Shown in pieces: positions 33,590 to 42,085 of a stretch of 64,000 bases of DNA. A program made the translations under genes and the position numbers. This DNA comes from Rhizobium sp. BT04 (GTDB lineage: Bacteria > Pseudomonadota > Alphaproteobacteria > Rhizobiales > Rhizobiaceae): the NCBI RefSeq assembly GCF_030053135.1, contig NZ_CP125652.1:310001-374000 (forward strand), written 5' to 3'. How positions within the stretch are numbered: position 1 is the first letter of the stretch; every line of letters begins with the position of its first letter. The notes under the pieces are model-generated. The model did no database searches. It worked only from the letters and a program-made list of their open reading frames with translations, and was not told where the DNA came from.

Positions 33590-33907
33590 ATGACGAACGG
33601 GAATGATCGCGAAGAGATGAGAAGCGGCGAAAAGCCCAAGAAGCGGGCACGGCGCTTCGGTATCGATCACGCCAGCGGCAGGCTTATGCTCGGCTCCTTC
33701 AGCATCGGCATGCCGCGCTCGCGCATCGCGCGGATGGCGATCGGCGTGGCCCTCATTCTCTGTGGGCTCCTGGGCTTCCTGCCGATCTTGGGCTTCTGGA
33801 TGCTGCCGCTCGGCTTCCTCGTGCTTTCCCACGATCTGCCTGTTGCACGCCGGCTTCGGCGGCGGCTGGCGGTCTGGTGGCATAGGCGTCGGAACCCGGC
33901 TGGCTGA
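33590..33907 (+). CDS. Small membrane protein of unknown function
   Basis: 105 residues from ATG 33590; an ATG at 33617 is equally possible. After a basic N-terminus there are two close hydrophobic segments (IARMAIGVALILCGLLGFLP and ILGFWMLPLGFLVLSHDL). A very basic tail follows (ARRLRRRLAVWWHRRRNPAG) that should face the cytoplasm. The GFLP-ILGFWMLPLGFLVLS core resembles small PGPGW-type membrane proteins. No role can be assigned. Confidence 0.7.
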   Translation: MTNGNDREEMRSGEKPKKRARRFGIDHASGRLMLGSFSIGMPRSRIARMAIGVALILCGLLGFLPILGFWMLPLGFLVLSHDLPVARRLRRRLAVWWHRRRNPAG

Positions 33908-34007
33908 CGCCACCTCTGAGATGTTCATGGAACGGTGAGCGCTTTTCGTATTCGTGGTTTATGGAATGTAAAACGCGAAAAATGCGTCACAATGGTCGAG
34001 GTGAGGA

Positions 34008-34307
34008 ATGAAGGCATTGTTTGTAATCGCGCTGTCGGCGGCGACGATTCTCTCCGGCGTTCCCGCCGCGGCCCAAGCCATCGACAGCCGCGGTTTTGAC
34101 GCTCGCGGCATTTGCCGCCGTCCCGAAGGCTGCGTGGTCGACCACGGCCAAGGCGGCAGCTATAACGGGCCTCGCAACTATCGCAATTTCAACGGTCGGA
34201 ACGAGCGTGATGGCGGCAACGACCGCAACCGGGACGACCGCCGCTACCGCAGTCAGAACAGAAGCGACATTTTCGACGCTGCATCCAGCCGCATTGCCGC
34301 TCTGTGA
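34008..34307 (+). CDS. Small secreted Asn/Arg/Asp-rich protein
   Basis: 99 residues. Signal peptide MKALFVIALSAATILSGVPA with cleavage near AAAQA. The mature part holds one Cys pair (GICRRPEGCVVDHG) and then a very hydrophilic low-complexity stretch dominated by Asn, Arg, Asp and Gly (RNFNGRNERDGGNDRNRDD). GAGGTGAGGA precedes the ATG. No domain recognised; probably periplasmic. Confidence 0.75.
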   Translation: MKALFVIALSAATILSGVPAAAQAIDSRGFDARGICRRPEGCVVDHGQGGSYNGPRNYRNFNGRNERDGGNDRNRDDRRYRSQNRSDIFDAASSRIAAL

Positions 34308-34322
34308 TTGAGCCGGTCCAGC

Positions 34323-34452
34323 CTAAAGCGCGTCGCAATCTTTCAGATTCGCTCCTTGCGCTTTAGCTGTTTATTTTCTCGCATGTCTCGGCAAAAGCGT
34401 TTCACGCTTTGCCTGGCAAAACCGCGGCACACTTTTGCGCGACATGCTTTAG
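34323..34452. repeat. RIME-like rhizobial intergenic palindromic element
   Basis: The element starts CTAAAGCGC and ends with the inverse GCTTTAG. It contains two palindromic parts: CTAAAGCGC...GCGCTTTAG (34323-34368) and GCATGTC...GACATGC (34381-34447), with an inner GGCAAAAGCG/CGCTTTGCC stem. The first part matches the repeated intergenic sequence seen across Rhizobium genomes (RIME type). Its right end overlaps the stop codon of the KTSC gene. Confidence 0.65.
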
Positions 34453-34784
34453 TTCGATCTGAGTTCGCTTTCCTCGAAAATGCCGCCATGGTCCGGATCA
34501 AGGCTGGTTGCCATGAACAGGCTGCAGCCGGCAAGGATGAGGACGAGCTTCATCGCGTAGGACACGGAAACCGCATGTCCGCGGCCCGGTGATACGCGGG
34601 AAGGCGCAATATAATATTTGTAATAGAAGTCCGGATCGCTGGTTTCCAGCAGGTTCTGGTAGACGTGCGGCGGAATGTCCGCATGTTTCACCGGTGGAGA
34701 ACCCGGAAACTTTACATGGAGATCCCGGCTCTCGGCATTGTATGCCGCACGCACGTGCTTCGATTTGAGGGTAGCCCAATTCAT
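34449..34784 (-). CDS. KTSC-domain protein with C-terminal membrane anchor
   Basis: 111 residues from ATG 34784 (GGAG nine bases upstream). Residues ~1-65 form a KTSC domain, a small module of unknown function (AAYNAESRDLHVKFPGS, then IPPHVYQNLLETSDPDFYY). A hydrophobic segment near residues 80-97 (KLVLILAGCSLFMATSL) could anchor it. The stop codon TAA is supplied by the edge of the RIME-like repeat, so the C-terminus may have been altered by insertion of the element. Confidence 0.75.
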   Translation of the reverse strand: MNWATLKSKHVRAAYNAESRDLHVKFPGSPPVKHADIPPHVYQNLLETSDPDFYYKYYIAPSRVSPGRGHAVSVSYAMKLVLILAGCSLFMATSLDPDHGGIFEESELRSN

Positions 34785-35044
34785 TGCAGCTCCTATCACC
34801 CTCCCGGTGGCAATATGAAGCCTGGCGGACGATCGTCAAGCTGACAATTTGTTTCGAAGGCAATCATCGGCAGGGAATAGAGCATCGTCCCGGTCATGGA
34901 ATTTCCAGCCTGCGCCCGTTCCGTTGCGGGACGGGAAAATGGCATTTTCGGCAGCGGCGGAATGGCGTTTTTCCGAAATGCCCCCTTGCGATTTCCTTAC
35001 GATCATTCTAAACGCTCGCCACGGCTCAGATAATGAGCGTGTGA

Positions 35045-35118
35045 GGCCTCGTGGCGGAGTGGTGACGCAGAGGACTGCAAATCCTTGTACCCCGGTTCAA
35101 TTCCGGGCGAGGCCTCCA
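35045..35118 (+). tRNA. tRNA-Cys (anticodon GCA)
   Basis: 74 bases with CCA encoded. Acceptor GGCCTCG pairs with CGAGGCC, discriminator T as usual for tRNA-Cys. Anticodon loop CTGCAAA with GCA; T-arm GGTTCAATTCC. Confidence 0.97.
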
Positions 35119-35301
35119 AAAAATTCCACGCGACATAGATGGTCTGATTGCGGCTGGTTCGGCGATGCGGCGTCGCGCATGGGGCGCGGCCGGCAATCGC
35201 ATTGATCTTCCAAAGGAACCGAGCGGATATCCTGCGTCCACCGGCGTGATATTGCCGCAGACGCCATGCAGGGGCTATCTTCGAGCGCGGTTCGTGCCCT
35301 G

Positions 35302-35409
35302 TCACTTCAGGGTCGTTTCGCCGTCCAGCAGCCCGCAGCAGAATATGCCGATGAGCGCTGCGACGATGAAGAAATCGAACAGCGTGAAATATTCGAAAAT
35401 CGCAGACAC
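35302..35409 (-). CDS. 35-residue membrane protein (candidate small gene)
   Basis: From a GTG at 35409 with GGAGG eight bases upstream: MSAIFEYFTLFDFFIVAALI, then GIFCCGLLDGETTLK. One hydrophobic span with a Cys-Cys pair and a short polar tail. Divergent from the Pcm-like gene at 35617. The good ribosome site and coherent hydrophobic pattern support it; the GTG start and small size leave doubt. Confidence 0.45.
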   Translation of the reverse strand: MSAIFEYFTLFDFFIVAALIGIFCCGLLDGETTLK

Positions 35410-35616
35410 GGCCTGCTCCTCCTATTTCCTCCGCTGCAAATCATAACATGAAGGGGCAGGGGATGCCACGCTTGAGCTGCAGCGCCGCGTGTCCGCTGTG
35501 GCGTGGAAGAGGCGCCTGCCGGATTCTTTTCGCCGACGGCTGCCAAGCCTTGAAAGCATCCGTGGCGGGGATTAAGAGACGAGGGACAGGAACCGCTTTT
35601 CAACGAGCGAGAGGAC

Positions 35617-36282
35617 ATGATGGATTTCGAAGCAGCGCGCGCAAAGATGGTCGACACCCAGGTTCGCACGACGGACGTTACCTCGCATTCCGTGCTGACG
35701 GCGCTTCTCACGGTGCCGCGTGAGGCATTCGTGCCGGAGAAGGCAAAGCTGTTGGCTTACATCGACAATGATGTCGAGATATCGGCCGCCGCACCCGGGA
35801 AGCCGGCCCGATTCTTGATGGAGGCATCGCCGCTTGCCAAGCTGCTGCAACTGGCTGAGATCACCAAGGATGATTTTGTCCTCGAAGTCGGCTGCGGCAC
35901 CGGTTACACATCGGCGCTGCTGTCGATCATTGCCGGCTCCGTCATCGCACTCGAATGTGACGAGGCGCTTGCCGCCGAAGCGAAGGCGAAGCTTGCCGAC
36001 TATGCCAAGGTCGAGGTCGTCACCGGCCCGCTCGAAAAGGGTTACGCTGCCGGCGCTCCCTATGATTTGATCTTCGTCAACGGCGCAGTCGAGGAGGTTC
36101 CGGCAGCTCTTCTCGGTCAATTGCGCGATGGCGGCCGTCTGATCACAGTCGAAGGTTACGGCAATGCCGCCCGCGCCAAGGTGTTCGTCGCCGAGCGCGG
36201 CGCCGTTTCGGAAAACGTCTTTTTCAACGCTTCGGTCAAGCCGCTGCCGGGTTTTGCCAAGGCGCGCGAATTCGTTTTCTAA
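35617..36282 (+). CDS. Protein-L-isoaspartate O-methyltransferase-like SAM-dependent methyltransferase
   Basis: 221 residues (second ATG at 35620; GAGAGGA just upstream). Rossmann methyltransferase with motif I FVLEVGCGTGYTSALLS, acidic motif ALECDEALAAEA and motif post-I YDLIFVNGAVEEVPAALLGQ. It aligns with the Pcm family, but the catalytic stretch before motif I, usually GQTISQP, reads FLMEASPLAKLLQLAE. Isoaspartyl repair is therefore uncertain. A second Pcm-like gene is at 58218. Upstream of popZ, with its own terminator. Confidence 0.82.
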   Translation: MMDFEAARAKMVDTQVRTTDVTSHSVLTALLTVPREAFVPEKAKLLAYIDNDVEISAAAPGKPARFLMEASPLAKLLQLAEITKDDFVLEVGCGTGYTSALLSIIAGSVIALECDEALAAEAKAKLADYAKVEVVTGPLEKGYAAGAPYDLIFVNGAVEEVPAALLGQLRDGGRLITVEGYGNAARAKVFVAERGAVSENVFFNASVKPLPGFAKAREFVF

Positions 36283-36308
36283 GGCCGATTTTATCGATGC
36301 ATTCAGCG

Positions 36309-36334
36309 ACGGGCGCCATCGGCGCCCGTTTTTT
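36309..36334 (+). terminator. Terminator after the Pcm-like gene
   Basis: ACGGGCGCC (36309-36317), loop ATC, GGCGCCCGT (36321-36329), then TTTTT. The ~200 bases to popZ hold no ORF. Confidence 0.9.
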
Positions 36335-36535
36335 GTCCGGGCCACACGAGAGCCTTCACAAACATGATTTATCCTGACGCCGCCACGGCGCAGCCATCAG
36401 GTAACAAAACTGTGCATGGCCGCATTCATTTGATTCGCGATGATTTTTTTCATGGCTGGGGTATTCTAAGGTCGTGGTGATTCGGGTGAACGCTCCACAT
36501 CATCCGGTCGTTGTTTTTGGATAACGGGGATAGAA

Positions 36536-37408
36536 ATGGCTCAGCCAAGCGTAGCGCGTGAACCGTCCATGGAAGAAATTCTGGCGTCCATCCGCCAGAT
36601 CATCGAAAGCAATGAGCCCGGCGCCGGCAAGGCGATTTCCGCATCCCTGCCGCCGGTCTACGGCGCCGACGAGGATGAGAACGGCTCCGAGATCCATCTG
36701 ACGGTGGATGACACCTATGCCGGCGTGGAGTTCCCCGAACCGGCCATGCGCTCCTCCGATCCCCGTTTCGTCGCCGCCAATTCGGCCGGCACCGCGCCCG
36801 AAGCAGAAGTGCCGGCCCGCGCCCTGTCGCTTGCCGATGTCGCCGCCCGCGTGCGCGCCGCTTCCGAGCGCAGCGCCGTGCAGGCCGGCCAGGCGCTGCG
36901 TGAAATTCCGAGCGGTTTCCGCCAGCCCGAACCGCAGCCGGCCGCAATACCGGAGCCGCCGCGCGCCGCGGCGTCACAACCTCAAACCCAACCGGCACAG
37001 CCTGTTTTCCCGGCCGCTGCAGCGCCTGTTCAGCACGCTCCGGAGCAGCCGGCCGCGCCGGTGCTGATGGAAGCGCCTGAGGTGGTCGTCGCCGAGCCGG
37101 CGCCTGCTATCGAAACGCCGCCGCCGGCTTTTGAACCCGCTCAGTCGTCGGCCGAGCGTTTCCTGCCAAGCGTTATGGACGAGGTCCAGCCGGCGCTGCT
37201 TTCGGCGGATGCCGGCCTGCAGATCAGCCGCTCCTTCGAGGAGCTCGCCGCCGCGATCGACGGGGCCGAGCGCCGCTCGCTGGATGAGATCGCCGAGGAT
37301 ATGCTGCGCCCGATGCTGCGCGAATGGTTGGATGATAATCTGCCGACTCTGGTTGAACGGCTGGTGCGCGAGGAAATCGAGCGCGTGGCGCGCGGCCCGC
37401 GCCGCTGA
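36536..37408 (+). CDS. popZ: PopZ-family (DUF2497) polar organising protein
   Basis: 290 residues. N-terminal conserved helix EPSMEEILASIRQIIES; a long Pro/Ala/Glu-rich disordered middle (about 75-225); C-terminal conserved helices (ISRSFEELAAAIDGAERRSL, then LRPMLREWLDDNLPTLVERL). This three-part build is that of alphaproteobacterial PopZ, which self-assembles at a cell pole and recruits chromosome and polarity factors; in Agrobacterium-type relatives it marks the growing pole. Lying directly before valS matches other Rhizobiales (from memory). The ATG has GGGGATAG upstream. Confidence 0.9.
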   Translation: MAQPSVAREPSMEEILASIRQIIESNEPGAGKAISASLPPVYGADEDENGSEIHLTVDDTYAGVEFPEPAMRSSDPRFVAANSAGTAPEAEVPARALSLADVAARVRAASERSAVQAGQALREIPSGFRQPEPQPAAIPEPPRAAASQPQTQPAQPVFPAAAAPVQHAPEQPAAPVLMEAPEVVVAEPAPAIETPPPAFEPAQSSAERFLPSVMDEVQPALLSADAGLQISRSFEELAAAIDGAERRSLDEIAEDMLRPMLREWLDDNLPTLVERLVREEIERVARGPRR

Positions 37409-37430
37409 TCGGATTGCTTTTTCGTGGAAG

Positions 37431-37460
37431 AGCCGCTCCGGTCTCCGGGGCGGCTTTTTT
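37431..37460 (+). terminator. Terminator between popZ and valS
   Basis: AGCCGCTCCGG pairs with CCGGGGCGGCT, followed by TTTTTT. Confidence 0.9.
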
Positions 37461-37524
37461 ATTGACTTGGCCGTGGCCATCCTATTTACAAACGCCACCC
37501 TCGAACCTCGAAATTGGTCAGAAA

Positions 37525-40368
37525 ATGCTCGACAAGACCTATGATTCTGCTGCCGTCGAACCGAAAATCGCCGCCAAATGGGATGATGCGGACGCCTTCC
37601 GCGCCGGCGCGAACGCCAAGCCCGGGGCCGAGACCTTCACCATCGTGATCCCGCCGCCGAACGTCACCGGCTCGCTGCACATGGGTCACGCGCTGAACAA
37701 CACGCTGCAGGATATCCTGGTGCGATTCGAGCGCATGCGCGGCAAGGACGTGCTCTGGCAGCCGGGCATGGACCATGCCGGCATCGCCACGCAGATGGTC
37801 GTCGAGCGCAAGCTGATGGAGCAGCAGCTGCCGGGCCGCCGCGAGATGGGCCGCGACGCCTTCATCGACAAGATTTGGGAGTGGAAGGCCGAATCGGGCG
37901 GCCTGATCTTCAACCAGCTGAAGCGCCTTGGCGCATCATGCGACTGGTCGCGTGAGCGCTTCACCATGGACGAAGGCCTGTCGAAGGCCGTTCTCGAAGT
38001 CTTCGTCACGCTCTACAAGGAAGGCCTGATTTACAAGGACAAGCGCCTCGTCAATTGGGACCCCAAACTCTTGACTGCTATCTCCGATATGGAGGTCGAA
38101 CAACAGGAGGTGAAGGGGCATCTCTGGCATCTGCGCTATCCGCTCGAGCCTGGTGTTACCTATCAATATCCGATTGCCTTCGACGAGGAGGGCAAGCCGA
38201 CCGAATTCGAGACGCGTGACTATATCGTCGTCGCGACGACGCGGCCGGAAACGATGCTGGGCGATACCGGCATTGCCGTGAACCCCGAGGATGAGCGTTA
38301 TAAGCCGATCGTCGGCAAGCATGTCATCCTACCGATCGTCGGTCGCAAAATTCCGATTGTCGCCGATTCCTATGCGGACCCGACGGCTGGCACCGGCGCG
38401 GTGAAGGTCACGCCTGCGCATGACTTCAACGACTTCGAGGTCGGCAAGCGGGCAAAGCTGCGTGCCATCAACATCATGAATATCGACGGCACGATCGCCA
38501 TCAAGGACAATGAGGACTTCCTCGAGGGTCTCGACAATCCGGCGGCACTCCATGGCGCCTGGGATCGCCTGGAAGGGCAGGACCGTTTCTATGCACGCAA
38601 GGTCATCGTCGAGATTTTCGAGGAGGCCGGCCTCCTCGATAAGATCGAGCCGCACAAGCACATGGTCCCGCACGGCGATCGCGGTGGCGTGCCGATCGAA
38701 CCGCGGTTGACGGAACAATGGTTTGTCGACAACAAGACCTTGGGACAACCCGCGCTGGAATCCGTTCGCGAGGGAAGAGCAAGGTTTATCCCCAGGAACT
38801 GGGAAAACACCTATTTCAACTGGCTGGAGAACATCGAGCCGTGGTGCATTTCCCGCCAGCTCTGGTGGGGGCATCAGATTCCCGCTTGGTATGGCCCGGA
38901 TGGCCAAGTCTTCGTCGAAAAGACCGAGGAAGAGGCGCTCCAGGCGGCGATCCAGCATTACCTCTCACATGAGGGGCCGATGAAGGCCTATGTCGAGGAC
39001 CTGCTGGAAAACTTCAAGCCGGGCGAGATCCTGACGCGTGACGAGGACGTGCTCGACACATGGTTCTCCTCGGCACTCTGGCCCTTCTCGACACTCGGCT
39101 GGCCGGATGAGACGCCGGAACTTGCACGTTATTACCCGACCAACGTTCTCGTCACCGGTTTCGATATCATCCCCTTCTGGGTCGTTCGCATGATGCAGAT
39201 GGGCCTGCATTTCATGAAGGATGAGAATGGCGATCCCGTCGAGCCCTTCCATACGATCTACATTCACGCGCTGGTGCGCGACAAGAATGGGCAGAAGATG
39301 TCGAAGTCGAAGGGCAACGTCATCGATCCCCTGGAACTGATCGACGAATACGGCGCCGACGCGCTGCGTTTCACCTTGGCGATCATGGCTGCGCAGGGCC
39401 GCGACGTGAAGCTCGATCCGGCCCGCATCGCCGGCTACCGCAATTTCGGCACCAAGCTCTGGAACGCCACGCGCTTCGCCGAGATGAACGGCGCCAAAAG
39501 CGACCCGCATTTCGTTCCTGAAGCCGCCGAACTCACCATCAATCGCTGGATCCTGACGGAGCTTGCCCGTACGGAACGTGACGTTACGGAAGCGCTCGAA
39601 GCCTTCCGCTTCAACGATGCCGCCGGCGCGCTCTATCGCTTCGTCTGGAACGAGGTCTGCGACTGGTATCTCGAGCTCCTGAAGCCTGTCTTCAACGGCG
39701 AGGATGAAGGCGCCAAGGCCGAGGCCCAGGCCTGCAGCGCCTATATTCTCGAAGAGATTTACAAGCTGCTGCATCCCTTCATGCCCTTCATGACCGAAGA
39801 GCTCTGGGCGCATACGGCCGGCGAGGGCAAGGAGCGCGACACACTGGTCTGCCATGCCGAATGGCCGTCGCCGTCTTATGCCGATGACGCGGCCGCCGAC
39901 GAGATCAACTGGCTAATCGACCTCGTCTCCGGCATCCGCTCGGTGCGCGCCGAAATGAACGTGCCGCCATCGGCGACAGCCCCGCTCGTCGTCGTCAAGG
40001 CCAACAACCTGACGCGCGAAAGGCTGTTCCGCCACGACGCCGCCATCAAGCGGCTTGCGCGTGTGGAGGCGATATCGCTGGCCGACAATGCGCCGAAGGG
40101 CGCCGCTCAGATCGTCGTCGCCGAGGCCACGATCTGCCTGCCGCTCGGCAATCTAATCGACCTCTCCGCCGAAAAGGCTCGGCTTGAAAAAGCGATTGCC
40201 AAGATGGAAGCAGAGATCGCCCGCATCAACGGCAAGCTCTCCAACGAGAAGTTCGTCGCCAACGCCAATCCCGAAGTGGTGGAGGCCGAGCGCGAGCGCC
40301 TCGAAGAACTGAAGGGCCAGATCAGCAGCCTGAAGACCGCCCTTTCCAGGGTGAGCGAAGCCGGATAA
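37525..40368 (+). CDS. valS: Valyl-tRNA synthetase
   Basis: 947 residues, normal size. Class I signature PPPNVTGSLHMGHALNN (HMGH at 52-55), large editing domain (TTRPETMLGDTGIAVNP), KMSKS at 591-595 (QKMSKSKGNVIDP), then anticodon-binding domain. A C-terminal coiled coil is typical of ValRS (AEKARLEKAIAKMEAEIARI). The start at 37525 is set by homology to MLDKTYDSAAVEPKIAAKW; the open frame extends upstream without a family match. Single gene between terminators. Confidence 0.98.
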   Translation: MLDKTYDSAAVEPKIAAKWDDADAFRAGANAKPGAETFTIVIPPPNVTGSLHMGHALNNTLQDILVRFERMRGKDVLWQPGMDHAGIATQMVVERKLMEQQLPGRREMGRDAFIDKIWEWKAESGGLIFNQLKRLGASCDWSRERFTMDEGLSKAVLEVFVTLYKEGLIYKDKRLVNWDPKLLTAISDMEVEQQEVKGHLWHLRYPLEPGVTYQYPIAFDEEGKPTEFETRDYIVVATTRPETMLGDTGIAVNPEDERYKPIVGKHVILPIVGRKIPIVADSYADPTAGTGAVKVTPAHDFNDFEVGKRAKLRAINIMNIDGTIAIKDNEDFLEGLDNPAALHGAWDRLEGQDRFYARKVIVEIFEEAGLLDKIEPHKHMVPHGDRGGVPIEPRLTEQWFVDNKTLGQPALESVREGRARFIPRNWENTYFNWLENIEPWCISRQLWWGHQIPAWYGPDGQVFVEKTEEEALQAAIQHYLSHEGPMKAYVEDLLENFKPGEILTRDEDVLDTWFSSALWPFSTLGWPDETPELARYYPTNVLVTGFDIIPFWVVRMMQMGLHFMKDENGDPVEPFHTIYIHALVRDKNGQKMSKSKGNVIDPLELIDEYGADALRFTLAIMAAQGRDVKLDPARIAGYRNFGTKLWNATRFAEMNGAKSDPHFVPEAAELTINRWILTELARTERDVTEALEAFRFNDAAGALYRFVWNEVCDWYLELLKPVFNGEDEGAKAEAQACSAYILEEIYKLLHPFMPFMTEELWAHTAGEGKERDTLVCHAEWPSPSYADDAAADEINWLIDLVSGIRSVRAEMNVPPSATAPLVVVKANNLTRERLFRHDAAIKRLARVEAISLADNAPKGAAQIVVAEATICLPLGNLIDLSAEKARLEKAIAKMEAEIARINGKLSNEKFVANANPEVVEAERERLEELKGQISSLKTALSRVSEAG

Positions 40369-40400
40369 GTTTCACCGTCCATTTTGGTAAGTTATTTCAA

Positions 40401-40430
40401 AGACGCGCCCCGCTGCGGGCGCGTCTTTTT
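40401..40430 (+). terminator. Terminator after valS
   Basis: AGACGCGCCC pairs with GGGCGCGTCT, followed by TTTT. Confidence 0.9.
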
Positions 40431-40633
40431 GTCGTTTTGGGCGTGCATGATTCGGTCTGGAAAGCGGCCGGCTTCAGGCGCTGAGCCTGTGGATTGTGGC
40501 TTTACGGCAATCCGACCGGCGAAAACTGTCACTGTTGTCGGATTGATACAGCTTCCGCAATGTTTGGAATGAAAACCCAAAAGCCCATCTGAAAATCCAA
40601 AACTCTGGAATAAAATTTTATTAACCAGATTTT

Positions 40634-40649
40634 TTGACGTGTCCGTCAA
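40634..40649. promoter_or_regulatory. Palindrome upstream of the FadL-type porin gene
   Basis: The 338-base stretch 40431-40768 has no gene that I can support. It contains TTGACG-TGTC-CGTCAA, a perfect 6-bp dyad, 120 bases before the porin ATG. It could be an operator, or its TTGAC a -35 box. The binder is unknown. Confidence 0.3.
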
Positions 40650-40768
40650 TTTCTTTACGTAAGTTGGCCGCTGCAATGCCTGGGAGCGCCGCCGTGGGGC
40701 GCGTTGCCATGGCGAGGAAACACTTACTAGAGTGGCGTGACATCAATTGCTGGAGTGGGGGAGACACA

Positions 40769-42034
40769 ATGGCATCGCGTAGGTTTTCCAAGGGCGTAAC
40801 GTCGCTGGTTCTTTTTTCGTCGCTTGCATCGCCGTCCTTCGCCGGCGGTCTGGAGCGCGGCGGATACAATATCGATCAGCTGTTCGATACGTCGCCTTTC
40901 TCATTTCAGTCGGGCGTGACCTACGTCACGCCGCAGCGCAGGCTGAAGGACGTCCGTGACACGAATACCTCCGTCTTCACCGGGGGTGGCAATCTGAACA
41001 CCCGTCCAAACAGCGCCGATGAGACGGCGAATTACACCATTCCCTATATCGGCTTCAAAGCCGGCTTCGCCGATACGATCGACTGCCTCATCGACTATTC
41101 CGAGCCCTTTGGCGGGCATTCCAATCCCGGTATGAACTGGGCGGGCGCCAACAACAATATCGAAACCGAGATCAAAACCCGCAACTATGGCGGCACTTGC
41201 TCCTATCGCTTCGACGTCGGCCCGGGACAGCTTCGCTTCATTGGCGGCGCCTTCTATCAGGAAGTCGAGGGCTTCAAGGAGCGGTTAGTTTCCACGCTTC
41301 CGCTTCTGCTCGGCACCGGCAACGGCATCGGCCGCCTCGATCTCGAAGATAGCGGCTGGGGCTGGCGCGCCGGTCTGGCTTACGAGATCCCGGAATATGC
41401 GATGCGCGCGAGTCTCGTTTATAACAGCCGCGTCAAGTACGATAACCTGACCGGCACCGTTGATCTCCGTCAGGTTCCAGTTGTGCCGACATTTGGAGGT
41501 CAAGTCACGGACGTCTTCGGCTCTGCCGAAGCGCCGGATTCGCTGGAGCTGAAGTTGCAAAGCGGTATCGCTCCGGATTGGCTCGCCTTCGGATCGGTCA
41601 AGTGGACGAACTGGAGTGTCCTCCAATCTGTGCCTTTCTGCCCGAAGTCGACGAAAGGCCTCGCTGCCTGTACTTCCGGCGGTGCGACGGAGTTGACCTC
41701 GCTCGACCTTCTTTATCGCGACGGCTGGACGATCAGCGGTGGTGTCGGCCACAAGTTCAACGATCAGTGGGCAGGCGCCGTCAGCCTGACATGGGACCGC
41801 GGCACCAGCCAGGGCTATGGCACGCAGACCGACAGCTGGACGGTGGGCCTCGGTGCCGCCTACACGCCGACCGAACATATCGAATGGCGCTTTGCCGGTG
41901 CCGTGGGCGTGTTGACGAGCGGTTCGTCCGGCGTTGTGACCCAGAATGGCGTCACGTTTGGAGATGATGTCTCCTATTCCTTTGGCAACGATCTAGTTGC
42001 TGCACTGTCGACGAGCCTAAAGGTCAAGTTCTAA
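40769..42034 (+). CDS. FadL/OmpP1/TodX-family outer membrane transporter
   Basis: 421 residues from ATG 40769 (GGGGGAG upstream). Signal peptide ends ASPSFAGG. The mature protein is a FadL-type beta barrel with alternating hydrophobic strands (AGLAYEIPEYAMRASLVYNS, APDWLAFGSVKWTNWSVLQ, VGHKFNDQWAGAVSLTWDRG) and a terminal aromatic residue (SLKVKF) for BAM recognition. The family passes long-chain fatty acids or other hydrophobic compounds. The N-terminal hatch resembles SFQSGVTYVTPQRRLKD. Single gene followed by a terminator, next to exoR. Confidence 0.88.
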   Translation: MASRRFSKGVTSLVLFSSLASPSFAGGLERGGYNIDQLFDTSPFSFQSGVTYVTPQRRLKDVRDTNTSVFTGGGNLNTRPNSADETANYTIPYIGFKAGFADTIDCLIDYSEPFGGHSNPGMNWAGANNNIETEIKTRNYGGTCSYRFDVGPGQLRFIGGAFYQEVEGFKERLVSTLPLLLGTGNGIGRLDLEDSGWGWRAGLAYEIPEYAMRASLVYNSRVKYDNLTGTVDLRQVPVVPTFGGQVTDVFGSAEAPDSLELKLQSGIAPDWLAFGSVKWTNWSVLQSVPFCPKSTKGLAACTSGGATELTSLDLLYRDGWTISGGVGHKFNDQWAGAVSLTWDRGTSQGYGTQTDSWTVGLGAAYTPTEHIEWRFAGAVGVLTSGSSGVVTQNGVTFGDDVSYSFGNDLVAALSTSLKVKF

Positions 42035-42056
42035 TTCCACGATTTGAAGAATTGAG

Positions 42057-42085
42057 GAGCCCGGCACTGCCGGGCTCTTCTTTAT
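42057..42085 (+). terminator. Terminator after the FadL-type gene
   Basis: GAGCCCGGC (42057-42065) pairs with GCCGGGCTC (42069-42077), then TTCTTTATT. Confidence 0.85.
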
